Below, piece after piece: positions 1-6,143 of a stretch of 9,540 nucleotides of DNA. This stretch comes from Desulfobacterales bacterium C00003106 (GTDB lineage: Bacteria; Desulfobacterota; Desulfobacteria; Desulfobacterales; C00003106): contig MAXM01000001.1 of assembly GCA_001751015.1 (NCBI GenBank), forward strand, positions 1-9,540. Direction: 5' to 3'. The notes beneath the pieces are model-generated. The model did not search any database and was not told the origin of the DNA. It was given only the letters and a program-made list of their open reading frames with translations. A program made the position numbers and the translations under genes. Numbering within the stretch: the stretch's first letter is position 1; each line of letters opens with the position of its first letter.

Positions 1-127
1 TAGTTGAACCACGCCAGATCCGACAGGCAATATGTTGTCTCCTGATAATATATCCTTCCCTCTCTCAATCCCCTTCAGGGGGGTAATTTGAGGGTTTTTT
101 CATCAAACCCCGGATTTTCAAGTGAAT

Positions 128-159
128 TAATCAAATAACTGAACTAATCAATAACTGAC
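128..159. repeat. Imperfect tandem repeat in the mreB leader
   Basis: Two near-identical copies stand head to tail directly before the mreB ribosome binding site. The first is 17 bases (128-144, TAATCAAATAACTGAAC) and the second 16 bases (145-159/160, TAATCAATAACTGACG), differing by one missing A and one missing A near the end. The second copy runs into the GACGAGG ribosome binding site at 157-163. It could be a small duplication or a direct-repeat binding site; nothing in the sequence decides between these. Confidence 0.5.
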
Positions 160-168
160 GAGGTTACT

Positions 169-1206
169 ATGTTTGACAGGCTGTTGGGTATGTTTTCAAC
201 GGATCTTGCCATCGATCTCGGAACGGCAAACACCCTGGTGTATATGAAAGGAAAGGGGATTGTTCTGAGAGAGCCTTCCGTGGTGGCGGTGAGGACAAAT
301 GGGGGGAGGGGGAAGAGGGTCCTGGCCGTGGGAATGGAGGCAAAAATGATGCTGGGGCGGACCCCGGGTAACATTGTTGCCATTCGTCCCATGAAAGATG
401 GTGTTATAGCTGATTTTGAAGTTACTGAAGCGATGCTGCGCCATTTTATAAGGAAGGTGCACAACCGGAGAAATCTCATACGACCGAGGATTATTGTCTG
501 TGTGCCATCCGGCATTACCCAGGTTGAAAGACGGGCTGTGCGGGAGTCCGCGGAATCCGCGGGGGCGCGTGAGGTCTTCCTGATAGAGGAGCCCATGGCG
601 GCTGCGATTGGAGCGGGACTTCCGATTACGGAGCCGACCTGCAATATGGTTGTTGATATAGGCGGGGGGACCACTGAGGTGGCTGTGATATCGCTTGCCG
701 GTATTGTATACAGCCGGTCCTTGCGTGTAGGCGGCGACAAGATGGACGAGTCGATTATTCAGTACATCAAGAGGAAATACAATCTTCTTATCGGAGAGCG
801 GACAGCGGAGATTATCAAGACAACAATAGGGAATGCCTACCCGAATCCGAATCCTGATGACCTGGAGATTATCGAAGTAAAGGGGAGGGACCTGGTGTCC
901 GGCATCCCCAAGATACTCGCGATTGATTCAGAGGAGGTGCGTGTCGCTATCGCGGAACAGATTGATCAGATCGTGGCGACAGTAAAGATCGCTCTGGAGC
1001 AGACCCCTCCCGAGCTTGCGGCGGATGTTGTGGACAAGGGTATTGTAATGACCGGCGGGGGCGCGTTGTTGAAGGGTATGGACAGGTTGTTGCGTGAAGA
1101 AACGTCATTGCCCATAACGGTTATTGATGATCCTCTTTCAACAGTGGTGCTTGGGTCCGGAAAGGCCCTGGATAACATAGAGATCCTGAAGGAAGTTATG
1201 ATCTGA
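169..1206 (+). CDS. mreB: Rod-shape-determining actin homologue MreB
   Basis: This is the bacterial actin MreB (345 aa, the normal family length). It polymerises on the inner face of the cytoplasmic membrane and steers the elongation machinery that inserts lateral-wall peptidoglycan. The actin-fold nucleotide-binding motifs are intact: phosphate-1 loop DLGTANT at residues 16-22, phosphate-2 loop VVDIGGGTTE at 161-170, and the adenosine motif MTGGGALLKG at 294-303. The conserved IEEPMAAAIGAG stretch is at 139-150. The N-terminus (MFDRLLGMFS) fits the short amphipathic membrane-binding start seen in many Gram-negative MreBs. The ATG at 169 is supported by GACGAGG at 157-163, five bases upstream. 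It is the first gene of the mreB-mreC-mreD-mrdA block, but it is separated from mreC by a long gap filled with palindromic elements. Identity is very secure from the motifs. Confidence 0.98.
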   Translation: MFDRLLGMFSTDLAIDLGTANTLVYMKGKGIVLREPSVVAVRTNGGRGKRVLAVGMEAKMMLGRTPGNIVAIRPMKDGVIADFEVTEAMLRHFIRKVHNRRNLIRPRIIVCVPSGITQVERRAVRESAESAGAREVFLIEEPMAAAIGAGLPITEPTCNMVVDIGGGTTEVAVISLAGIVYSRSLRVGGDKMDESIIQYIKRKYNLLIGERTAEIIKTTIGNAYPNPNPDDLEIIEVKGRDLVSGIPKILAIDSEEVRVAIAEQIDQIVATVKIALEQTPPELAADVVDKGIVMTGGGALLKGMDRLLREETSLPITVIDDPLSTVVLGSGKALDNIEILKEVMI

Positions 1207-1208
1207 AC

Positions 1209-1332
1209 TATAGACCTTCACATAAATAATTGCACGGCGTTATCGGTCAAAATCCTCGACAACGTACCCTATGTACGCTTTACTCGGATTTTTTTCTCTA
1301 GCCTTGTGCAATTAATTATCTGAAGGTCTATA
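1209..1332. mobile_element. MITE-like 124-bp palindromic element
   Basis: The ends form a perfect 12-bp inverted repeat: TATAGACCTTCA at 1209-1220 and TGAAGGTCTATA at 1321-1332. Pairing continues inward with AATTGCAC (1228-1235) against GTGCAATT (1305-1312), giving arms of about 27-30 bases with only a few mismatches. A second, inner palindrome lies in the middle: AAAATCC at 1249-1255 pairs with GGATTTT near 1287-1293, and CGTAC at 1263-1267 pairs with GTACG at 1273-1277. There is no coding capacity. TA at both outer edges would fit a TA target duplication, but it cannot be told apart from an extension of the repeat. The element starts three bases after the mreB stop. It could fold in RNA and may act as a weak terminator or processing site. 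Calling it mobile is inferred from its shape. Confidence 0.6.
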
Positions 1333-1440
1333 TATGATTTTTGCTAAAAATGGCAAACCTTCCCTTCAACCTTCAGTCTTTTACCTGAACACCTGACCGG
1401 TTACGCTGCTCCCACGGTAAGTTTGAAACAACCGTAAGCA

Positions 1441-1625
1441 TAAGGAACGGGGACAAAATAACTTCCACAACTATGCATCCCAGCTGCAGGCCACCCTTGC
1501 CCGATCTCAAATCCCAAAAGCATCAAAATAGCTTGCTATTCCATCAACTTTTGTGATTTGAGATCGAACAAATTTGGCCCAAATCTATGCGTCTACTTGA
1601 GTAGGTTATTCCGCCCCCGTTCCTA
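1441..1625. mobile_element. Nested palindromic (REP/IS200-associated-like) element
   Basis: The outer arms are 1441-1461 (AAGGAACGGGG, then ACAAAATAAC) and 1605-1625 (GTTATT, then CCCCGTTCCTA); they are reverse complements with a few mismatches. An inner, stronger repeat pairs GATCTCAAATCCCAAAAG (1503-1520) with CTTTTGTGATTTGAGATC (1548-1565), 17 of 18 matching. At the centre is a small perfect hairpin, AATAGC (1527-1532), TT, GCTATT (1535-1540). Between the outer and inner arms the pairing is patchy, for example GGCC at 1489-1492 against 1576-1579. There is no open reading frame of note. The GGAACGGGGACA-type end resembles repeats that accompany REP-associated (Y1/IS200-like) transposases; that link is from general knowledge and unverified. 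The stretch 1333-1440, between this element and the previous one, holds only a weak hairpin (1414-1418 with 1430-1434) and TTCAACC/CTGAAC-like words, and I see no gene in it. Confidence 0.55.
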
Positions 1626-1650
1626 ATCAAGGCGGAAAATCTTCACACCA

Positions 1651-2502
1651 GTGAGCCTTATGTTTTCAAGAAGAGTCGTAATAATTGTCGCAATCGTCGC
1701 ATTGATCCTGGCCAATGTGGTCATAATATCGATCAGCGCGGGATCTCAAAGAGATCAGGGGTTTTTTCAAAAACTCGCCATGGAGGTGCTTGCGCCGTGT
1801 CAGCAAGGTATGACAACCGTTTTGCAGTATGTTCGTGATACCTGGACCCGTTATTTTGATCTCGTCTTGATCGGGGAGGAAAACCAGCGGCTTCGGACAC
1901 GAATACAGGCGCTGGACAAGAGGATCAATGACCTGAAGGAATCGGAAATCGCCAATAGACGGCTCAGGGCGCTTTTGAGCTTTAAGTCCGTTGTTTCAGA
2001 CGAAACAATTCCAGCTGAGGTAATAGGCAAAGAACCGTCCAGGTGGTGCAAGACCATCATGATCAACAAAGGAATCTCAGACGGGGTTCAGAGGGGGATG
2101 CCTGTAGTTTCGTCCGATGGAATTGTCGGTCAGGTGATAAATGTCTCTCATCAGTATTCCAAGGTTCTTCTGATTATTGATCAGAACAGCGCTGTGGACG
2201 CTTTGATCCAGCGGACCAGGTCGCGGGGCATAGTTGAAGGGCTGGGCAGAGGGCTTTGCCGGTTTGAATACGTGTTGAGAAAAGCCGATGTTCAGGAGGG
2301 TGATGTGGTAATATCCTCCGGCCTTGGAGGCATATTTCCCAAGGGACTTAGGTGCGGCTATGTCACGGCTGCGGTCAGGGACGATTCCGGGATTTTTCAG
2401 GAAGTGCATCTGCAGCCGTATGTGGATTTCGCCAAGCTGGAGGAGGTCTTTGTGGTCATGAGAAAGGAGGCTTTTTTCGCGGACGGGGAGGATGTGCCTT
2501 GA
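1651..2502 (+). CDS. mreC: Rod-shape-determining protein MreC
   Basis: MreC (283 aa, typical length) is a bitopic inner-membrane protein whose periplasmic part activates PBP2 and links it to MreB/RodA in the elongasome. The layout fits: a short cytoplasmic start, one membrane helix at about residues 8-29, a charged helical/coiled-coil stretch at about 72-110, and then the beta-rich periplasmic core with typical family signatures (INKGISDGVQRGMPV about 138-152, DGIVGQV about 156-162, VISSGLGGIFPKGL about 220-233). The GTG at 1651 is used here. An in-frame ATG at 1660 is an alternative, because the only purine-rich site (AAGGCGG at 1629-1635) is rather far from both. The gene lies just after the palindromic element ending at 1625, so its 5' leader is partly made of that element. 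Its stop codon overlaps the start of mreD. Confidence 0.95.
   Translation: MSLMFSRRVVIIVAIVALILANVVIISISAGSQRDQGFFQKLAMEVLAPCQQGMTTVLQYVRDTWTRYFDLVLIGEENQRLRTRIQALDKRINDLKESEIANRRLRALLSFKSVVSDETIPAEVIGKEPSRWCKTIMINKGISDGVQRGMPVVSSDGIVGQVINVSHQYSKVLLIIDQNSAVDALIQRTRSRGIVEGLGRGLCRFEYVLRKADVQEGDVVISSGLGGIFPKGLRCGYVTAAVRDDSGIFQEVHLQPYVDFAKLEEVFVVMRKEAFFADGEDVP
2485..2491 (+). promoter_or_regulatory. Ribosome binding site fixing the mreD start
   Basis: GGGGAGG lies inside the last codons of mreC, seven bases before TTG at 2499. It is the strongest Shine-Dalgarno match near the mreC-mreD junction and decides in favour of the TTG start over any upstream in-frame ATG. Confidence 0.7.
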
Positions 2503-3020
2503 AAGGGTTCCTTTTTTTTCTTGCTGTCGGCACAATTATTTTTGTTGCGCAGACCACACTTCTCGCAGCGCCGGGCCTTCAGGTTTTTCGATATGATCTT
2601 TTTATTCCATTTGTGGTTTTTATGGCACTTTACCAGCCGGTCCACGTCGGCCTGTCTCTGGCCATCCTTTTCGGGTTTGTCATGGATGTCTTTTCAGGGG
2701 GGGTGTTCGGGTTGTTTCTCTTTACGTATTTCTGGTTTTTCTGTCTTATCCGTGCCGGATTGGAGTTCCTGGATTTACAGAATTCCATCCTGGAGACGGT
2801 GCTCGTGCTGCTCGGAGTTCTTGCAGAGAACCTGATCGTCATTTTTTTCCTGTCGTTTTTCGGAAGAGAAGACGGGATACGTTTTTGGGCTTTACAGAAT
2901 GTAGTTGTTCAGGTTTTTGTCGCGGGCGTCACAGCCCCATTGATATTTCTGACCTTTTCAAAATCAGGCAAACGCGCAAGGAAAAGTCAGCGGGACTTTG
3001 GATTGACGATTGACGAATGA
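2499..3020 (+). CDS. mreD: Rod-shape-determining protein MreD
   Basis: MreD is a small polytopic inner-membrane protein of the elongasome that works with MreC. Starting at TTG 2499 it is 173 aa, the usual size. The first TTG overlaps the mreC stop (TTGA at 2499-2502), which points to translational coupling, and an in-frame ATG at 2352 would give an unlikely extension lying wholly inside mreC. The sequence is strongly hydrophobic with about five membrane segments (roughly residues 3-24, 32-62, 68-86, 98-121 and 133-152). The family pattern of a glycine, aspartate and glycines within a helix is present (GFVMDVFSGGVFG at 59-71). The C-terminus is short, charged and cytoplasmic (KSGKRARKSQRDF). 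Sequence conservation in MreD is low, so the call rests on topology, size and position between mreC and mrdA. Confidence 0.88.
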   Translation: MKGFLFFLAVGTIIFVAQTTLLAAPGLQVFRYDLFIPFVVFMALYQPVHVGLSLAILFGFVMDVFSGGVFGLFLFTYFWFFCLIRAGLEFLDLQNSILETVLVLLGVLAENLIVIFFLSFFGREDGIRFWALQNVVVQVFVAGVTAPLIFLTFSKSGKRARKSQRDFGLTIDE

Positions 3021-3025
3021 ACCCG

Positions 3026-3041
3026 GGTTGACCGGTGAACC
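3026..3041. repeat. 16-base near-palindrome in the mreD-mrdA gap
   Basis: GGTTGACCGGTGAACC is a dyad with 14 of 16 positions symmetric, within the 61-bp non-coding gap before mrdA. It is followed by repeated TTGAACCTGAAACC-type words. It might be a weak operator or a remnant of intergenic repeat growth; no function can be read from it. Confidence 0.35.
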
Positions 3042-3081
3042 TTGAACCTGAAACCGCTCACTTTATATTGATGATTGACTG

Positions 3082-4911
3082 ATGGCAAATGATCTTTTCG
3101 GCACAGTTGAGACGGATTGGTACAGGACGCGTCTTAACAGGGTTCTGGCGTGCATTCTCGCGGGGTTTTTCATTCTTGCTTCAGGGCTTTATTACCTTCA
3201 GATAATAAGAGGGGAGGAACTGAGACGTGTCGCGGAGAACAACTATGTGCGCCTTGAAAATATCTTTCCGCCACGGGGCTTGATCTACGACCGGAACGGG
3301 AAGCTTCTGGTTGACAACCGGCCCTGTTTTGATGTGTCGATTATCCTGGAGGACGCGCCCGATCCCGAGAACGTAATGAGGCGGGTCGCCTTGCTCCTGA
3401 GTATGCCGGAGACGGCGCTTTTGGAAAAGATCAAGGAGATCAATAGGTCAAAGCCATTTAAGCCGATTTTACTGAAAAGCGATATCAGCCGTGATGAACT
3501 CGCCGTGATAAAGACCAGACGATTTGATCTTCCGGGTGTTGTTGTCTCCGTGGAACCGAGACGGCACTATGTAATGGGTGACTATGCTTCCCATCTGATC
3601 GGATATCTCGGCGAGATCAGCGAAAGGGAATTGAGGAACGGGTCTTATCCGGACAACAGGGGCGGGGATTTCATAGGGAAATTTGGTATTGAGAAGACGT
3701 GTGACAGTTATTTCTGGGGCAAAAGGGGAGGGCGTCAGGTTGTCGTGGACGCGCTTGGACGGACAACGGACACGTTGAGCACCGTGGACCCGAAGCCGGG
3801 TAAAACCGTTTATTTGTCGATAGACGGGAGGTTGCAGAAAGTCGCTGAAGACATGCTGAGAAAGAAGACGGCCGGGGCTGTCCTTGCGATGAATCCTAAC
3901 AACGGTCATATTCTTGCGATGGCGAGCCATCCTTGTTTTGACCAGAATGCCCTGGTTGAAGGAATGAGTTACGCGGAGTGGGAGGCGGTTGTCAAAGACC
4001 CGCTGCATCCTCTTGAAAACAAGGGGATTCAGGGGCAATATCCCCCAGGTTCCATATACAAGATCGTTACGGCCATGGCAGCCCTGGAAGAGGGTGTTGT
4101 CACAGAGGAGACAACATCATATTGTCCCGGCTTCTACACGATGGGCAAGAGCAGGTTCAGGTGCTGGAAAAGGCATGGCCACGGGCTTATGACTATACGT
4201 GCGGCCATGGCGGAGTCATGTGATGTCTTTTTTTACAAGGCGGGAGAGATGGTGGGGGTAGATCGCCTCGCATACTACGCAAGAGGATGCGGGCTTGGCG
4301 CGAGGACAGGGATAAGACTCGGCAATGAGGCGGCGGGACTGGTTCCCACAAAGGATTGGAAACAACGGCGTTTTCACAGTTCATGGCAGAAGGGTGAGAC
4401 GCTTGTAATTTCCATAGGACAGGGTTACAATCTTGTCACCCCCGTTCAGGCGGTCTCCTTGATCGCTGCTGTGGCGAACGGTGGCGTTCGATATGCTCCG
4501 GTGATTATCAAGGAGATAAGAGATTCTGATGGGAGATTGATAGAGACCACCAAATCGAAGATAGTGGGACGTCTGCCGGCATCTGAAGAGACGCTGGCTA
4601 TAATAAGGAGAGGCCTGGAAGACGCGGTCAATACAAAATCGGGCACTGGCTGGGCTGTCCGGCTTTCCGGCGGTGTAATGGCCGGGAAGACAGGGACTGC
4701 CCAGGTCGTAAGACAGGAGGGTGACAGGGGCAAAAAACAGGAAGATATCCCGTTTCGTTTTCGTGACCACGCATGGTTCTGTGCATACGGACCAACTCAA
4801 GCGCCCCGGATCGCCGTGGCCGTTCTTGTCGAACATGGCGAACACGGTTCGTCTGCGGCAGGCCCGATTGCGGCGGAGATCATCAAGACGTATCTGGAAC
4901 TTTATCCATAA
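3082..4911 (+). CDS. mrdA: Penicillin-binding protein 2 (peptidoglycan transpeptidase)
   Basis: PBP2 is the class B penicillin-binding protein of the elongasome. It cross-links peptide stems of new lateral-wall peptidoglycan on the periplasmic side and is the partner of the RodA glycosyltransferase. The 609-aa protein has a short cytoplasmic start, one membrane anchor at about residues 21-42, a PBP dimerisation/pedestal domain at about 60-230 (with the PPRGLIYDRNG motif at 63-73), and a transpeptidase domain to the end. All catalytic motifs are present: SIYK at 324-327 with the nucleophile Ser324, SCD at 379-381 (the SxN-equivalent, as usual in PBP2), and KTGT at 536-539. The C-terminal AAGPIAAEIIKTYL is typical of the family. 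No good Shine-Dalgarno precedes the ATG at 3082. rodA is not next to it in this window. mrdA is the normal fourth gene of mreBCD operons. Confidence 0.96.
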   Translation: MANDLFGTVETDWYRTRLNRVLACILAGFFILASGLYYLQIIRGEELRRVAENNYVRLENIFPPRGLIYDRNGKLLVDNRPCFDVSIILEDAPDPENVMRRVALLLSMPETALLEKIKEINRSKPFKPILLKSDISRDELAVIKTRRFDLPGVVVSVEPRRHYVMGDYASHLIGYLGEISERELRNGSYPDNRGGDFIGKFGIEKTCDSYFWGKRGGRQVVVDALGRTTDTLSTVDPKPGKTVYLSIDGRLQKVAEDMLRKKTAGAVLAMNPNNGHILAMASHPCFDQNALVEGMSYAEWEAVVKDPLHPLENKGIQGQYPPGSIYKIVTAMAALEEGVVTEETTSYCPGFYTMGKSRFRCWKRHGHGLMTIRAAMAESCDVFFYKAGEMVGVDRLAYYARGCGLGARTGIRLGNEAAGLVPTKDWKQRRFHSSWQKGETLVISIGQGYNLVTPVQAVSLIAAVANGGVRYAPVIIKEIRDSDGRLIETTKSKIVGRLPASEETLAIIRRGLEDAVNTKSGTGWAVRLSGGVMAGKTGTAQVVRQEGDRGKKQEDIPFRFRDHAWFCAYGPTQAPRIAVAVLVEHGEHGSSAAGPIAAEIIKTYLELYP

Positions 4912-4917
4912 GGGGCT

Positions 4918-4959
4918 AAGGCTGAAGATGGAGGAAGACTGTCAGGGAGCTTCAGCCTT
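4918..4959. repeat. Perfect 10-bp stem between mrdA and the cupin gene
   Basis: AAGGCTGAAG at 4918-4927 and CTTCAGCCTT at 4950-4959 are exact reverse complements with a 22-base loop. The stem begins six bases after the mrdA stop and ends 23 bases before the cupin start. No run of T follows, so it is not a normal intrinsic terminator. It could slow or process the transcript between the cell-wall block and the cofactor block. Confidence 0.5.
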
Positions 4960-4982
4960 CAACCAGCTACAGGGAGTATACC

Positions 4983-5327
4983 ATGAATACAGAGTTTTTT
5001 CGGAACAGGAAAATCAGGTTTTCTGATCATCCGAGGTTTGCAAACGTGAAGATAGCAGCCCTTGTTACGGGCAAGAAGACGGATACTGTCAGCGTCTGTT
5101 TGCTCGATATAGCGCCGAATACGGAGATTCCGGTTCACACCCATGACCCTCAGGTTGATTCTATCTTTGTTGTGGCCGGACAAGGCAAGGCCTTTGTTAA
5201 CGGCAATTGGCGGGATATTGAGGCGGGAGATTATATCTTTGTGCCTGTGTTGGAAGAACATGGGATCAGGAATAGCGGGGCCGCATCCTTGAGGCTCTTT
5301 GTTCACCACAGTCCGCCTCTGCTTTAA
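4983..5327 (+). CDS. Small single-domain cupin protein
   Basis: This is a 114-aa cytoplasmic protein with a single cupin beta-barrel. Both metal-binding motifs can be read. Motif 1 is H52-T-H54 followed by D59, where many cupins have Glu, then G66/G68. Motif 2 is G82, P88, H93 and N97 (G-x5-P-x4-H-x3-N). His52, His54 and His93 could therefore bind a metal, with Asp59 as a variant fourth ligand. Cupins of this size include enzymes, metal or small-ligand binders and regulatory proteins, and the sequence does not say which. AGGGAG at 4971-4976 lies six bases before the ATG. The gene sits nine bases upstream of fdhD on the same strand, so it is probably co-transcribed with the molybdenum-cofactor genes. 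A role in formate dehydrogenase or cofactor handling is only inferred from this position. Confidence 0.85.
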   Translation: MNTEFFRNRKIRFSDHPRFANVKIAALVTGKKTDTVSVCLLDIAPNTEIPVHTHDPQVDSIFVVAGQGKAFVNGNWRDIEAGDYIFVPVLEEHGIRNSGAASLRLFVHHSPPLL

Positions 5328-5336
5328 AGGGAACAG

Positions 5337-6143
5337 ATGTGGGATGGAATGACGCCTAAGGACTCCTTTTTATGTGACGTTCTCGAATATTCGGCTGGTG
5401 CTTTTGCCGAGACCTCGATTTCGGCTATTGCCGAGATACCCCTTGCCATCTATCTGAATGGGCGCAAGGTAATCAGACTGCTCTGCACGGGCAAAGACCC
5501 CGAGGCCCTTGCCGTTGGTTTCCTGAAATCAGAGGGGTTCCTGAAAGACCGAAACGATCTGATAGAGATAGAAGTCGAAGAAAAAAGCAGGTCTCTTTGT
5601 GTCCATATTTCCGCCCATTGCCCTCCTTTTCCCGAAGATGCGGCAGGCGGGTCGGTCATCCTCGGGTCCTCCGGAGGCGCGGGTTTTGACAAGAACCCGG
5701 AGCCGGTCAGCGAGATCAACCCGCATTCCGATCTAAAGGTGTCCGCGGAAGAAATCCTTTTTCTCATGCGTGAACTTGATGGAAGATCAGAACTTTTCAG
5801 GGTCACAGGCGGTTGTCACAATGCCGCGTTATGCGAGCCGGGGAGGATACTGATCTTTTGTGAAGACCTGGGGAGACACAATGCGATTGACATGATCTGC
5901 GGCAAGTGTTTTCTGGAGGACATCGATACAAGAGACAAACTCATCGTGACCACCGGACGGATAGGGTCTGAAATCCTTGTCAAGGCCCTGCGTATCGGAG
6001 TATCGGTTCTTGCCTCCAGATCTGCGGCCACGCGCCTTTCAATCCATCTGGCCCGCAAAACAGGTATGACGCTGATCGGATATGTGCGCAAAAACCGTTT
6101 GACGGTCTACAACCACGCGGGGAGGATCAAGGGGATATCATGA
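5337..6143 (+). CDS. fdhD: Formate dehydrogenase sulfur-carrier protein FdhD
   Basis: FdhD takes sulfur from a cysteine desulfurase and passes it to the molybdenum or tungsten bis-pterin cofactor, which is needed for active formate dehydrogenase. The 268-aa protein shows typical family blocks: AIYLNG and EALAVGFLKSEGFL at about 37-69, the TGGCHNAAL block at 157-165, the highly conserved EDLGRHNAID at 176-185, and the C-terminal part with SEILVKALRIGV and SRSAATRLSIHLARKTGMTLIGYVR split over about 211-251. What is odd is the segment at about 107-118 (ILGSSGGAGFD), where the family usually carries the catalytic cysteine (CGxCG or GCGGG-like). It has no cysteine here. Other cysteines include C160, C166, C175 and a CxxC pair at C188/C191. 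The ATG at 5337 has AAAGGGAA just upstream; an in-frame ATG at 5349 is an alternative. The stop overlaps the moeA start (ATGA at 6140-6143). Confidence 0.93.
   Translation: MWDGMTPKDSFLCDVLEYSAGAFAETSISAIAEIPLAIYLNGRKVIRLLCTGKDPEALAVGFLKSEGFLKDRNDLIEIEVEEKSRSLCVHISAHCPPFPEDAAGGSVILGSSGGAGFDKNPEPVSEINPHSDLKVSAEEILFLMRELDGRSELFRVTGGCHNAALCEPGRILIFCEDLGRHNAIDMICGKCFLEDIDTRDKLIVTTGRIGSEILVKALRIGVSVLASRSAATRLSIHLARKTGMTLIGYVRKNRLTVYNHAGRIKGIS

Noticed and set aside
70..81. CCCC-TTCA-GGGG hairpin as terminator of an upstream gene
   Set aside because: The stem is only 4 bp and the T-run (95-100) is too far downstream; a second weak stem at 92-110 is not followed by T residues either.
1..168. Promoter for mreB
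   Set aside because: Candidate -35 boxes such as TTGAGG at 88-93 have no acceptable -10 at 16-19 bases, so no site could be supported.
144..740. 198-aa open frame on the - strand
   Set aside because: It is antisense to mreB, low in complexity (Ser/Thr/Pro-rich), with no motif.
1209..1625. CRISPR array or tRNA in the mreB-mreC gap
   Set aside because: The repeats are inverted, not regularly spaced direct repeats, and no cloverleaf or anticodon arm can be drawn.
2352..2498. Upstream extension of mreD to an in-frame ATG at 2352
   Set aside because: It lies wholly inside mreC, has no membrane-protein character, and makes MreD 222 aa instead of about 170; the TTG at 2499 has a good RBS.
3469..4038. 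189-aa open frame on the - strand
   Set aside because: It is antisense to mrdA with no recognisable domain.
5814..5817. Possible selenocysteine in the odd FdhD TGG-x-H block
   Set aside because: The codon at residue 160 is TGT, ordinary cysteine, and there is no in-frame TGA within the gene.
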